Below are positions 1-11,544 of a DNA stretch of 64,000 bases, piece by piece. The stretch's first letter is position 1. Each line of letters starts with the position of its first letter. Made by a program: the position numbers and the translations under genes. The stretch covers positions 1,268,776 through 1,332,775 of the forward strand of contig CAJNOP010000015.1 of NCBI GenBank assembly GCA_905250075.1, given 5' to 3'. A model generated the notes under the pieces. It was not told the origin of the DNA, did no database searches, and worked only from the letters and a program-made list of their open reading frames with translations. This DNA comes from Rotaria sp. Silwood1. Lineage: Eukaryota; Rotifera; Eurotatoria; Philodinida; Philodinidae.

Positions 1-169
1 CGTTTGATCTCACTTGTTTAATATGTTCATTGGTCAAATGACCATCAGGTTTTCGGTATGTAAAATAACATAAGAAATAGTTTGTTTATTTGTTCTGTTG
101 AATAGTGTTATTTAAATTTAGCTTTTTTTTTTTTTTTTTTTGAGAAAATTCAACTAAGAAATTTTTCAA

Positions 170-193
170 TTTTCTAGATTTTCTTTCCAACAG
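170..193 (+). promoter_or_regulatory. pyrimidine tract plus CAG before RACK1 start
   Basis: A T/C-rich tract ends in CAG at 191-193, 21 nt upstream of the RACK1 ATG. It looks like a 3' splice acceptor, but no upstream exon or donor is visible. Bdelloid rotifers are known to use spliced-leader trans-splicing, so this may be a leader acceptor. A 5'UTR intron is the alternative. Confidence 0.35.
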
Positions 194-214
194 AAAAACC
201 AAGAAAAAGAAATT

Positions 215-1356
215 ATGTCGAACGAACATCTTGTTCTAAAAGGCGCTCTTGTCGGTCACAATGATTGGGTTACACAAATCGCAACAACACCTCAATTTCC
301 CGATATTGTTCTCTCGGCATCACGTGACAAATCAATTATAATATGGCAATTGAATAATCAACATGATCCAAGTGGTGAACCAACATCATGTGGTGCACCA
401 AGTAAAGCATTACGTGGTCATTCACATTTTGTTTCTGATGTTGTTATATCAAGTGATGGCCTTTTTGCTGTTAGTGGTTCATGGGATGGATCACTTCGTC
501 TTTGGGATTTATCAGTTGGTACAAGTACACGACAATTTGTTAGTCACAAAAAAGATGTTTTAAGTGTTGCTTTTTCGGCCGATAATCGACAAATTGTTAG
601 TGGTAGTCGTGACAAAACAATTAAATTATGGAATACAGTTGGACAATGTAAAAAAAAAAAAATTAAATATTTGAAATAAGAAAAAAGAAAAAATTTCTTT
701 TTTGAATTTAGGCAAATATACAATTGTTGATGATAATCATACTGATTGGGTTTCATGTGTACGTTTTAGTCCTAATCAAAAAGATCCACTTATTGTTTCA
801 GCTGGTTGGGATAAACTCGTTAAAGTACGATATGAAAATCTTTAACATAAAAAAAAAAAAAAATCCTATTTATTTTTAATCATTATAAAAGGTTTGGAAT
901 TTAACCAATTGCAAATTACGTACAAATCATTATGGTCATAATTCATATATAAATACAGTTACTGTATCACCTGATGGTTCATTATGTGCTAGTGGTGGTC
1001 GAGATGGTCAAGCTATGTTATGGGATCTTAATGATGGAAAACATTTATATACACTTGATAGTGGTGATATTATCAATGCTTTATGTTTTTCACCTAATCG
1101 ATATTGGCTCTGTGCAGGTATATAAAGAAAAAAAAAATCATTGAATATATATGTTAAATAAAAAACATTGAAATCATTTTAACTTTTAGCAAGTGGAACA
1201 TCTATTAAAATTTGGGATTTGGAAACAAAAACAGTGGCCGATGAAGTTAAATCCGAAAAACAATGTACATCATTGGCATGGTCAGCTGATGGTCAAACAT
1301 TGTTTGCTGGTTTTACTGACAAACAAATTCGAGTATTTGAAGTTCGACCACGTTAA
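215..1356 (+). CDS. RACK1: RACK1, small-ribosomal-subunit WD40 scaffold
   Basis: Receptor for activated C kinase 1 is a seven-bladed WD40 propeller on the head of the 40S ribosome that docks PKC and other signalling proteins. Four exons read in phase: 215-647, 712-824, 892-1117 and 1190-1356, giving 312 residues against about 317 for the family. The start [20 protein letters not shown] matches the family N-terminus. Repeated GH...SRDK..I.LW units are visible ([37 protein letters not shown]), followed by [26 protein letters not shown] and a terminal IRVFEVRPR. The introns are 64-72 nt, GT..AG and A/T-rich. The homopolymer just inside intron 1 makes the exon-1 frame run on to a false stop near 679. 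The assignment is secure. Confidence 0.97.
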
Positions 1357-2971
1357 ATTAAACAAAATGACAACAATAATAAAAGAAGAATATTTAACAT
1401 CATTAATAACAATAATGTTGCTTTTGTATGATCGACTAATTTTTAATCTTCTTGTTTTTGTTGTCAAAATAAGAATAAGAAAAAAAGAAAATGATTTCTA
1501 TCCGTTATTAGTAAAATGGCTTTTGAAAACAATTTAACAAACGATTTTCATTAGCTGAAATAAAACGAAAAAAACAATGTTATTTAATATATTCAATGCG
1601 TTTCTTTTTTTTTTTTTTTATTCAAAAAATATTCATCATGATTAAAACAATATGTTCTTCAACATTGTATTCAAAAAAGAATGAAAGATCTATTCAGTAG
1701 AATACAACAATAATAATAAAAAAATATGATCTATTTTTTACTCATTTTGAAAATTGAAAACATTTAGTTGTAATATGTCCGTTCATTTTGAGTCATTAAG
1801 TTTTAATCATGATGTAATAAATAGTCAAGATAATAACTTACCATAACTTTCGTAGTTGAAAATTTTAATCAACTAACATGCTGTTCTTAAAACTAATCAT
1901 TTCTCTATATCTTTTAAACACGAAGTTTTTAAGGCCTCCCCACTCTTAGAATAGATTTTCCACTTAGAACGGATCATTTATGCTGAAACTTTCAGGAATC
2001 AGTAGTCCTGGTGAGAAACTCTTCGGATAAAAATTTCAGTCTGATATATCGAAGTAGAATAAATTTATGGCTTATTGGTAACCTTGAGGAGAATCTTTAT
2101 AACTTTGCCATTACAAAATGTACAGAGCTCGAGGTAGTTTCAAATTATATCCAATACTGTGGAACAGTTTTTCTCCGACCAGATTTTCAAAATTCGCTTT
2201 CATTCATTTTTTATGATCATTTTAGCACATATAATGTTAAAATAAGCAAAAAACATTTCATCGAACAACACTAAGTCTCGCTTTTCTCAGCAATAAAAGG
2301 CAACTATACAAAAATGTGGTTGATTAAAAGTTTACTCTCGTTTAGACCTGTAAAATAAAGAAAAGGTTGTTTATATCGTGAGCTGGGTGAACGTTATTTC
2401 AATTTTTCTTATTGAAAAACCATGTTCTGAGAGAGAAACGCTATGAAGTTCAAATATAGATTTTCGCATTCAAATACTTCGAAAAAAAGTATGTTAAAAT
2501 CACATATTTATAATAAATAGAGATGGAGTTTTTCAAAGTACGTAGCAGTTGACATAAGTTAGTACTATTGACCGTGTTTAAATTACATAAGAATGCTTAT
2601 TCAGTGCTGATTTGAGCTAAAAGGCAATCTTCTCAAACCTAAAAAACTTTAAAAAGTGTACGAAATTTTCTTGGAAAACCGAGTGGCAGGATCGAAATTT
2701 CTTTCTAAAGGCTACTAAAATTTGACATTTTTCCTGGGAAATCATGTGTATTCGAAAAAAGGAAACATCGCTGCATATATTTGTGACAAAAACTGAACTT
2801 CAGTTTTTCTTCGAAAAAGTGGATTTTCTGAGGGAAGAACCTTTAAAAGAGTAAACATTAAAACTAAGATAATAATATAATAATGTTTATACTCGTCTTC
2901 ATCTTGGACTATAGAACTTCATTGCTTTTTTATCTTTTTTTATTTGATAACCCTTTTAAAAAAAATAGACA
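1357..2971. other. intergenic, RACK1 to tRNA-His
   Basis: The first ~250 bases hold the RACK1 3'UTR, including an AATAAA-like stretch near 1559-1564. The rest is AT-rich with no supported gene. An open frame of 87 codons at 2011-2274 has no recognisable motif and no good context. Around 1990-2040 are phrases such as CTGAAACTTTCAGG that resemble pieces of the repeat-like blocks near 15.2 kb and 26.5 kb. Confidence 0.5.
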
Positions 2972-3042
2972 TGCCACGGGCAGGAATCGAACCTGCGTTA
3001 TCCGGACCACAACCGGATGTACTACCATTATACTACCGCGGC
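2972..3042 (-). tRNA. tRNA-His (GTG), copy 1
   Basis: On the minus strand this folds as a complete 71-nt cloverleaf: acceptor GCCGCGG/CCGTGGC, D arm GTAT..GTAC, anticodon stem TCCGG/CCGGA around TTGTGGT (anticodon GTG, His), T arm GCAGG-TTCGATT-CCTGC and discriminator A. No G-1 is encoded, as expected for eukaryotic tRNA-His, where it is added after transcription. The TGTCTATTTTTTT just downstream is a Pol III terminator. There is no intron. Confidence 0.96.
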
Positions 3043-3511
3043 GATAAATCCTTGTCAAAATAAGAATTTTGATTTAAAAGTAATCTGTATAACTTAATGG
3101 TTATACTATGGCAATGATAAACTCATCAATGAAACTTTAGTATGTGTTAATTTATGAAGTGAGCACGTTTTATATTAATTTTCTTTTTCCAAAATTTCTA
3201 TTATGTGCTCATCAGATGCGAAAGAGTTGATTTCGATTGCATAATTCGTTCTTTTCTTTATTATAACTTATTATTTTCAAACATAGACTATTGAATCATG
3301 TCGTTTCTTCGCTAAAGAAAAATTAAACTAAAACAAAAGATAGAGAATGATGATTGTAATAAATTTTTATCCTGTATTTCTATCTAAAAATTGTTGTAAT
3401 TAAACAATTAATTATTATTCGATTAATGTCCAATTATGATATTCTACTTATTGTTTTTGTTTTCAAGAAGATATTATCTGATTGCTAATTCTAAGAACAA
3501 AAAAATAGACA
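3043..3511. other. spacer between the two tRNA-His genes
   Basis: AT-rich spacer of about 470 bp. The last bases (3501-3511, AAAAATAGACA) are the downstream terminator of the second tRNA read on the minus strand. Nothing else is recognised. Confidence 0.5.
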
Positions 3512-3582
3512 TGCCACGGGCAGGAATCGAACCTGCGTTATCCGGACCACAACCGGATGTACTACCATTATACTACCGCGGC
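3512..3582 (-). tRNA. tRNA-His (GTG), copy 2
   Basis: Identical over all 71 nt to the copy 540 bp away and in the same orientation. The roughly 12 nt of 3' flank with the T-run terminator is also the same. The 5' flanks and the DNA beyond the terminator differ, so only the gene and terminator are shared. Confidence 0.96.
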
Positions 3583-3818
3583 GCAGTAGTCTTTCCAAAG
3601 TTAGTCTTTTGATGAAGAGCGATAATTTTAACCGTTCTATCAATACTTAGTTCATGTTGACTCTAAAACCGCACACATGCTCAAAGAATAAGAAAACATT
3701 TTTTTAAGATACGTTATAGCGAAATCTTTTTATTTATTTAAAAAACTAAAACCTAATTTCGAACAAAAACTACAATAAATAATACAAAGATTACGTTTCT
3801 GGCAGTTTATCTATGAAT

Positions 3819-4805
3819 TTATTTTTTCTGTTCTTCAACAAGTTTTGTAGTAGCTTCCTTTGGTTCACCAGATTTTGTAGCTTCTTGTTGTTGTTCAACA
3901 TATGGTGCTGCTATTTTCAATAGACCATCATCAGTTAAATGTGGTTGAAGTTGTTCAACTTGTGTACCTGGTGGTAATGTTGTTGATTTGAAATAGAATG
4001 ATCGTTCACAACTATTATCATCTTTATGTCGACGTTCACATTTGATATTTAATTCATTATTCTTTGTTGATACTTTGATTTGTTCTGGTTTACAGTGTTT
4101 CATTTCAATAGACATTTCAAGTTGTTTTTTATTATCACCTTTATCAACAATTTGTGGTTGAAAATCTGAACCATGCAAGAAACTACTATAATCAAAATGT
4201 GGATCTCAATGTTGACCAAATTGACTTAGATTTTGATTTTCATTCTTTGCTTGAGCTACTCGACGTTCTACTTCAGGATTATGAATTGGAACCTCAATAA
4301 CTAATATCGTATTTGGTGTTACATATGATGCTAAATGATTTGGATCTATACAAATAAAAAAAAAGATGAGTATTGAAATTTCATATAAAAATAAGTTTTT
4401 ACATACAAGCATGTTCAGGTAATACATATGATTTTCGTAATTCTTGAATATTGTAATCATCATCAGGTTGACGTTCTTCTTGTTTAGCTTCGACAATTAC
4501 TTTTCGACCTTCAACTTTTGTTTGAATTATTTCTGGATTGAATTTAGCTACATTAAGTTGAACACGAAACTTTTAAAAATTAGATCCATTTTATTTGTAT
4601 TTTTGTCACCAATTTGTGCATTACCTGATGGTTACATTGACCGTTGTGATTCATTAACCCATAGAAAAGTATTTGGAATAATAACAACAGCTGTTGGTGC
4701 TGTATTTAAATCATGCCATGGATCAAAGAAATCCAATTGATCACCAAAATATCGATCGATTGGATCATCATAAAGACGATAATGATAGATTGGAAAGAAT
4801 GCTAT
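3819..4805 (-). pseudogene. small heat-shock protein pseudogene (double alpha-crystallin domain)
   Basis: Decayed paralog of the intact gene at 7661-8687, with the same layout: exon 1 (about 4805-4410), an intron ending near 4348, and exon 2 down to 3819. Three lesions break it. The start codon position reads ATA (4803-4805) where the paralog has ATG (paralog AYFPIQHYRL, here AFFPIYHYRL). An in-frame TAA sits at 4632-4634 in the linker, followed by missing or out-of-frame linker sequence. An in-frame TGA sits at 4206-4208 where the paralog has an Arg codon (GQYRDP against GQH-stop-DP). The remainder, including KPEQIKVSTKNNELNIKCE and LPPGTQVEQL of the second crystallin domain, stays open for 119 codons to 3819. 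A truncated product from an internal ATG (4178) cannot be excluded, but three independent lesions favour a pseudogene. Confidence 0.85.
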
Positions 4806-4896
4806 TGTTAAAATTGAAGAAGTGTTTTGCTCAGAAAGCTTTTTATAGTCACAATTGATTGTTAAATTACCTATTTAGAAAGCATTCACAGACACA

Positions 4897-4962
4897 TATT
4901 TATAAGGGTGATAATGTGAGAGTAGAAAATTGAAGATTTACCGTGGATATTCTCGAATATTC
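4897..4962 (-). promoter_or_regulatory. heat-shock element and TATA box of the sHSP pseudogene
   Basis: 4950-4962 reads TTC-TC-GAA-TA-TTC, three perfectly spaced alternating heat-shock-factor units. About 46 bp nearer the gene, 4897-4904 is TATAAATA on the minus strand. This is the geometry of a classical heat-shock promoter. It lies 90-150 bp upstream of the lost start codon. Confidence 0.7.
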
Positions 4963-7660
4963 GTGTTTGCTCGTTGACATTTAAGCTATTTTTTTCTTTT
5001 TTATCATTTTTTTGTTCTCTTTCCATTTGTTTTTTTTCTTTCCAGCTGATGAATGACGTTGATGGTCATCATGTAAGAAAGAAAAAAGGATTTGATATCA
5101 TTACATAGAGCACATGTAAATATGCAATTGCTTTCAGTGAAGCATACTATTTTATTCGCCTGTAATATTTGACAGTATGCAACGAGGGTGATCAGAGAAT
5201 TCTCTCTGAACTCCTCGTTGGATATGTAATTACTTACAACAACTCGAATTCTTTACTTCTATATTTCAGTCTTAGCTAGAGCCAATCTTGTTTAAGTGGC
5301 ATTTTCGCAGCAAGTCAAGAACACTTCAAGCTTTTTGAGAGTTGATCCATTGCCCAAAAGAGTACTTTTGCCAGCTGACGCATAATCTAGGCACATGAAC
5401 ACTTGTACAAAGAGATCAATATTGTAAATATAATATTAGTACCCAAAGCTATACGAATAATGGAAGTATTTGTTCTATCTGAAGATTGGTATAAGATGTA
5501 AATAAGCGGCTAAGATGACTGAGTTTCTCTTGTTTTATGTGAAGTTTATTATCAAAAAAAAACATACAATAACCAAAAATTATCGTGTGAGAAAAAATAA
5601 AATTTCATTTTCAATTTGCTCACAACAATTTAGACAAATATTTTTGGTTGAATCGCATGTTATAAAAAACACTGTTCTATTGCAGAATTGTTCAGAATGT
5701 GAATTAATAACATACAAGATAGAAAGTCTTACCAAGCAAACATGTTTCAGATTGAATTATATTCATTTAGATTCGTTTTCATTCTTCAAAATACAACAGA
5801 GTATACGAACTGGATAGAGTTTTCGGTAGAATTAAATAAAGGGTCGAACACATAAAAACTAAGGAATTAAATTATATTGATCGTGTGAAGGAAGAGCTTC
5901 ATTAGCTACATAATAAAATGAAGATTGATTTGCGTTCATTCTAATGTATAATGGATAGTTCATGTTAATTCATCTTCTAAGTGACTTTTCGCTAGTTGAT
6001 CACAATATAACTTGACTCCCCAAAGCATTTATTTAACATCAGGAACACATCAAACCAATGGTTGAAGAGCTTTCTTAAGAGAGACCAGCGGTGTATCTTC
6101 ATATCTTTGACATGGAGAAGTCTTTGTATTTGATTCTAATACTAATATGGTAGTCTCCTAAATATTTCCTTCCGATTTGAAGCCATACACCCGATTCATC
6201 AATAGGTCTTTTTTCATTTCAAATAAAATATAACAATTTATGGAGAAGCAGAATTTTTCTGTCTTTCGTCAAGAAAACATTGATGTTGAAAATGAAAATC
6301 ATTATATTCAATTAAAAGGGAGAGCCATTTGAATGTTCCGATTTTATTTTATTTATTTAGAGAATAATTATCAATCTAACAAAATAATAGAATCTTTTTC
6401 CAATCAAATGATCTTTGAAACGATGACATGTTTTAAGAATAAAACAATTTTGTAAAATCTAGTAACTTTGAATAGTTTATTGTTTGAGTGGTCATCATTT
6501 ATTATAAAAGTGTTCTATGATGTGGTTGACCTTCTTTTTTTTTAATGAATGGATAATCAAGTTTTAATAATGTTCAAGATAATATTTTGTATTATCAATT
6601 TTCAAAATATGATCTAATATTTAAATGATAATGTTTTATACTTGAAACCAATAAGAACAGAAATCCAAAGCAAGCTAATAATTCGATCTAGTAAAAAAGA
6701 TCAATACTAAAATAAATGTTGACTGATTTGAAATAAAATTATAATTATTTTAAAATATATTTTCATTTTTTATCATCTTTATCAAAATATTATTTTGTTA
6801 CACTTGATCTCAATTAATAATAAATCATTGTACTGTATTTTCTATTCTATTGACAATCACTTAATACACCTGCTGAGTAATTGCTTTTCGATGAATGATT
6901 GGGTGATGATATATTTGTTATATAAGCTTTAGTAAACTTCTCTTATATTTTAAACAAATGCAGATAAACAGTGCACATGGATGAATTGCATTTCGAAGAT
7001 GAAAAAAAATTCTACTACATAAGTTTGAACAGTTTTTTTTTAAACATTCCTTAGTTCCTACTCTACTTGGATTAAAATTTTCAAATCTGTTCTTTGCCTG
7101 GCATTACTTCCCGAGTATTTCTTGGTAACTGTAAGAGATTAGTCAATAACTTTTTTATCAGTTTTATTTTCACCTTCTTTGATTTCAATTTGTTCTTCCG
7201 AGCTTGAGTGACGTTTTTAGACATGTTTTTTACTGACAATACTCAATTCTTTGAGTGACCGAGAGGTTTACAGATACATGTTGATTAGATTCTTCTTTTT
7301 AACGTCTTTAGATGGATATTTGATAATATTGTATACAATCTCATTCACAATCTTTTTTCGAAAACTCAAAAATTGACAGTTGAAAAAATACTTGAATTAT
7401 ATATAACTACTAATAGAGTTCTATTGCAATTCAACCATATGCTTGTTGTCTATGATATCATATACATCGTTAAAATAAAAAGTACAATATGAGACAATAT
7501 TTTTTCGATATAGATTCACTATTTCGATCAGTTTTATGTTTTACAGTATTTGTTATCCTCTCCTTAAATACAAACTAAGAATCTTTTATGTCATTTCGAC
7601 TTTATTTACTTGAATAAGTGGAAAATATAATAAAGAAAAAAAAAAAATTTATATTATTGT
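4963..7660. other. intergenic between the two sHSP copies
   Basis: About 2.7 kb of AT-rich DNA. A 100-codon open frame at 5515-5817 and other short ones carry no recognisable motif. No RNA gene or repeat was identified. The stretch just before 7660 is the A/T-rich 3'UTR of the intact sHSP gene. Confidence 0.45.
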
Positions 7661-8687
7661 TTATTGATATTGAACTTCAATTGAACGTGCTTGTGTAGGT
7701 TCAATAAATGGTGCTTCAATTTCCAATTGTCCATCAGGATTTAAAAATGATCGTAATTGATCAACTTGTGTACCAGGTGGTAATATAATAGATTTCGTTA
7801 AAAATGATCGTTCTGAACGATTATTATCATTATAACTATGTTCAGCTTGTACAAGTAATTCATTATTTTTAACTGAAACTTTGATTTGTTCAGGTCGATA
7901 ATTTTTTACTGCTAAAGATAGTTTTATTTGTCTTTGTCCATTACCTACATCAACTACGCGAGGACGAAATTCCGATGAAGCCAAAAAACCTGGATAATCA
8001 AAAATAGGATCACGATATTGTCCAAATAACAAAAGAGCTTGAGGATCAGCAAGTATTTGAGATTGACGATGTTCTAGTTGAGGAATATTAATGGGTACTT
8101 CAATGACAAGCATATTATTTGGAGTAACAAATGAAGCAAAATTATTTGAATCTATTTAAATTAATATATAAATATTGATATTTAAATATGAAAAAAAAAT
8201 TTTTTTTCTTACCAGCATGTTCAGGAAGATCATATGTTTTTCGAATTTCTCGAACACTAAAATCACCATTAGATTGACGATCTTCTTGTTTAGCTTCGAC
8301 AATTACTTTTCGACCTTCGACTCTTGTTTTAATTGTTTCTGGATTGAATCCAGCTACATTTAATTGAACACGAAATTTTTCTGATTGAACCGGAATTGGA
8401 ACTGGTATCAGATTATTTGTAATTGGAAGAAGAGTATTACCACCAGCAAGATTATTTGATGTTGTATAAAATGATGATGCTGATGATGATGATGCTGCTG
8501 ATGATGCTGCTTTACGAGCTATTCGATGTGGTTGATGAATCCATCGAAATGGATTTGGAAAAGCTGATAAAGCTGTTGGAAATGTATCGAAATCACGCCA
8601 TGGATCAAAAAAATTCAATTGATCACCAAAGAATCGATCGAATGGATCATTGAATAAACGATAATGTTGAATTGGAAAATAAGCCAT
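7661..8687 (-). CDS. small heat-shock protein with two alpha-crystallin domains
   Basis: An ATP-independent holdase chaperone of the alpha-crystallin/HSP20 family. Exon 1 is 8687-8213 and exon 2 is 8151-7661; the 61-nt intron (GTAAG..TAG) joins in phase to give 321 residues. The N-terminus (MAYFPIQHYRLFNDPFDRFF) resembles animal sHSPs. It is followed by a Ser/Ala-rich linker with a GCT/TCA-rich tract, then a first crystallin domain (about 105-190: EKFRVQLNVAGFNPETIK, VEGRKVIVEAKQE, ending LVIEVPI). A second follows (about 222-310: YRPEQIKVSVKNNELLVQAE, LPPGTQVDQL, LEIEAPF). Ordinary sHSPs have one domain and 150-230 residues, so this is a tandem-domain form like those known in flatworms. The start is the first ATG after a TATA box and HSE. 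It is the intact partner of the pseudogene at 3819-4805. Confidence 0.92.
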
Positions 8688-8760
8688 ATTGTGTTGTGAT
8701 GTAAACTAAATAACAGCCAGTAAAAAAGAAATGGTATGCGTTGTAGACTTTGGACGATAT

Positions 8761-8826
8761 TTTTATATAGGTTGGGTATACGTCAGAATGTAATTAAATT
8801 GCGTTGTTTACATGTGCGTTCGAGAA
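8761..8826 (-). promoter_or_regulatory. TATA box and heat-shock-element core of the sHSP gene
   Basis: TATATAAAA lies at 8761-8769 on the minus strand, about 74 nt before the ATG. 50 bp further up, 8819-8826 is the inverted pair TTC-GA-GAA, the minimal HSF dimer site, with more GAA/TTC units at about 8838-8850. Spacing resembles that of the pseudogene copy, but the third unit is imperfect. Confidence 0.55.
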
Positions 8827-11544
8827 ATTATTTACGTATTTCTTCTCGTTCTCTTTTTTTTCAATATCTCGAATGACGTATAAATGTTCTGTTTTTGTAT
8901 GAAAGAAGCAGAGAACAGGTATTGATCATATGTGGTTTGAGTCCTTGATACAAAAAAAAAGCACGAGCGTGATTTATGTAAAGAAGATAGCTATCAAAAA
9001 AAAAAACAACTTTGCATACGTCATCGAGCTAACCTTGATTTAGCATATGTGAGAATAAGCTTTTTTTATTTTTTTTTCAATTGCGTATTCTTAGGAAATA
9101 ATAAAATCTTCTGAATAACATCAGTTTGACGTCAATCGGATTGATAATTTTAACCAAAAAAGATGGCCTTGAAAGGTTAGAAAAATATAGCATAGATGAT
9201 GAGTAAAGTAGAAAGGGGTTATTGAATACATTAATTGCACAATACAATTTCAAAATGTTGATATCACGTAATTTATTGAATTTCATTTGATTACTAAATA
9301 TTCTGATTACTATTTTATGTTGACGATCAAATATGGTGATTTACTTTGAGATACAGAGTAAAACTCTAATGATGAGCAAAATATTTAAGTACTTTACTAT
9401 GAAGAAAAATATTGTATATTTGAAAAAAACTTGCCAATGCGGCCCCATGAGGAGCCAACATGCAGAAGTCACAAGTTCGGACTGTCATAAAATCATGACA
9501 TATTATCAGGTGAATTAAAATAATCTATTTAAGAAAATACCAAATAAATATAAAAATTAAAATTATTAAAATATTTATAGTCGACAGGAGTGCTCTGAAA
9601 TTTTATCCTTTCGGAAACGTTTGTATTTAAAATTACTATTCTACTAATTTATTACATTTATTTAACATCGTTATACTGAATAATAATAATATATACAATG
9701 TATACTATAAGAAGCAAACGAATATCATTGTATTCTTCGTTTCGTCGATTCAACTATCATATAGGCCTGCTACACATATTGTTTTAATCGTTCAGTAAGC
9801 ATCTGAGCACACGTTCCTTTCTCTTGGCGAACTTTGATATATACTGTCTAGTTTTGCCTAAATTTAAAATTAAATTAGTTCAAAGATTCTTTATATTCAG
9901 CTTATTTTAACTCTGCTAGATAAATAAGATCACCACCATATTTATAGACACTTATCATAAAATTCTTTTGTTACATTAAATACTGAAACTCACAATATTT
10001 AGACGAGTTAGAATTTACATTAGACATTTAAAATTCACAGAATGCTTTAGAAGATTCTACAAAGTTTCAAAATCATTTAAGTAATATTATTATTGATGTG
10101 CTGTTTTTTCATTGATTGAAAAACGTATTTAATAACCTTTGACTTCTCATTTACCACCTCAAATTGTTAGAAACTAAGGAAGAGCCGAAAAAATCTAGAT
10201 TTAAACTAACATTCTGTGTTTTCTTCTAAAATATATGTGAGTTTCACAAAATGATTTTTTACTAAACTAAAATCTATTAAATCTTGAATAGTATTACACA
10301 AGTTTCGAAGAGAAATTTTAAGTCTTCTAACGGCACGTATTTCGTGATATTTCGTAATCGGTCTCTATTGGACTATGTCTACATGATTGTGACACATTTT
10401 GCGTTATATTTAATTTATTTTTAAGGTTTTTATTAAAACAGTTGAAAGATACTTTTCACCAAGAAAGAACAATAAATTGTTCACACTGCATTTGTTTCAA
10501 ATATTTATTGTTTTATAATCAATTTTAGGTCATTTTCAACTGATTGACGTTTCAAAGAAGTAAGTTTTACATTAGTAATTGTTATTAGCGACAAATGAAC
10601 CATAAAAAAGAGAGAACTTCTCGCTTTCCGTTAGTATCTAGCGTTGTTATCATTTTGAACCAACTTTTTTTTATTGTCATTAAATGCTGTATCAATGTAT
10701 CTCTTTCATTTCGAAAACTAAACAGAACTTTAGAAAACTATTGAATGTAACTTTCAAAATTCTTTATTTTTCAGTTTTAGTTCTATGTATTTCGTTCAGT
10801 TTTAAGCTGTATTATAATACAATTCTTTGTTCATGGTTTCGAGCACGTTGCCATTAATAGAGCCGGTTTTTACTAACTAAACTGTAATTATTAAAAAACG
10901 CCTTAAAGAAATTGGCACGTATGTAATATTCAAAAACATATAAGCAAGGAGTAAAACAAAAGTAATACTTCAGTACTCGAAAATGCAAGTGAAATATCCT
11001 ATTTCGGATTAATAAAATCTTTCTTTCTCTTTCCTTGAACATGGCACAATTTTGAAAGTGACACTCAATAGTTTATTAAAACATTGTTTTAAGTATTAGA
11101 AATGAAAGAGACAATCTTTGTTAAATAAAATCGAAAGGAAAGGAGTAGACTTCAAGATCGGAGCCTCGACTATTCTCCTCTCGAACAAAATAAATCAGTT
11201 TTAACAAAATTCTATAGTCATTTTTTTTTAAATAATTCATCCAAAGTTTGTCTTATACAACAATAATAAAATAGGTTTTAGAATCTCTTAATTCTTTTCT
11301 ACGAGGTTGTTCTGCTTGTTGTACTGGTTTCAACACATAGACTGTTGCAATGCCTCTAATTTATATGGTAGTTCATATATGAGTAAATTATTCTTGTTAT
11401 TCTGTTTGAAGCAAAATTAAATAGTTTATTTTGATACGAAAATTCAACATCTTAATTAGAAATTGATAATAAGTTATGTTCATTGAATGAAATATTTCAC
11501 GTTTTCTTGTTAGTCATTTACAGTCGATGTATAGTAAATGAATA
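8827..11544. other. intergenic
   Basis: About 2.7 kb with no supported gene. Short open frames (9077-9286, 9333-9518, 10854-11042) show no domain or splice context. Around 10327-10345 a phrase AACGGCACGTAT also occurs near 15.43 kb at the end of a repeat-like block. Runs of T at 9061-9078 are simple sequence. Confidence 0.4.

Noticed and set aside
2011-2274. 87-codon open frame on the plus strand
   Set aside because: No motif, no splice context, and it sits in sequence that resembles dispersed repeat fragments.
3819-4178. Intact 119-residue single-domain sHSP gene
   Set aside because: The frame is the tail of a longer gene whose upstream part aligns with the intact paralog and carries three lesions; there is no promoter immediately upstream of the internal ATG.
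5515-5817. 100-codon open frame between the sHSP copies
   Set aside because: Lys/Ile/Phe/Ser-rich composition expected of AT-rich noncoding DNA; no domain, promoter or splice partner.
8423-8653. Met-rich frame opposite the sHSP gene
   Set aside because: Antisense shadow of the Ser/Ala linker (GATGATGCT repeats) in the sHSP first exon.
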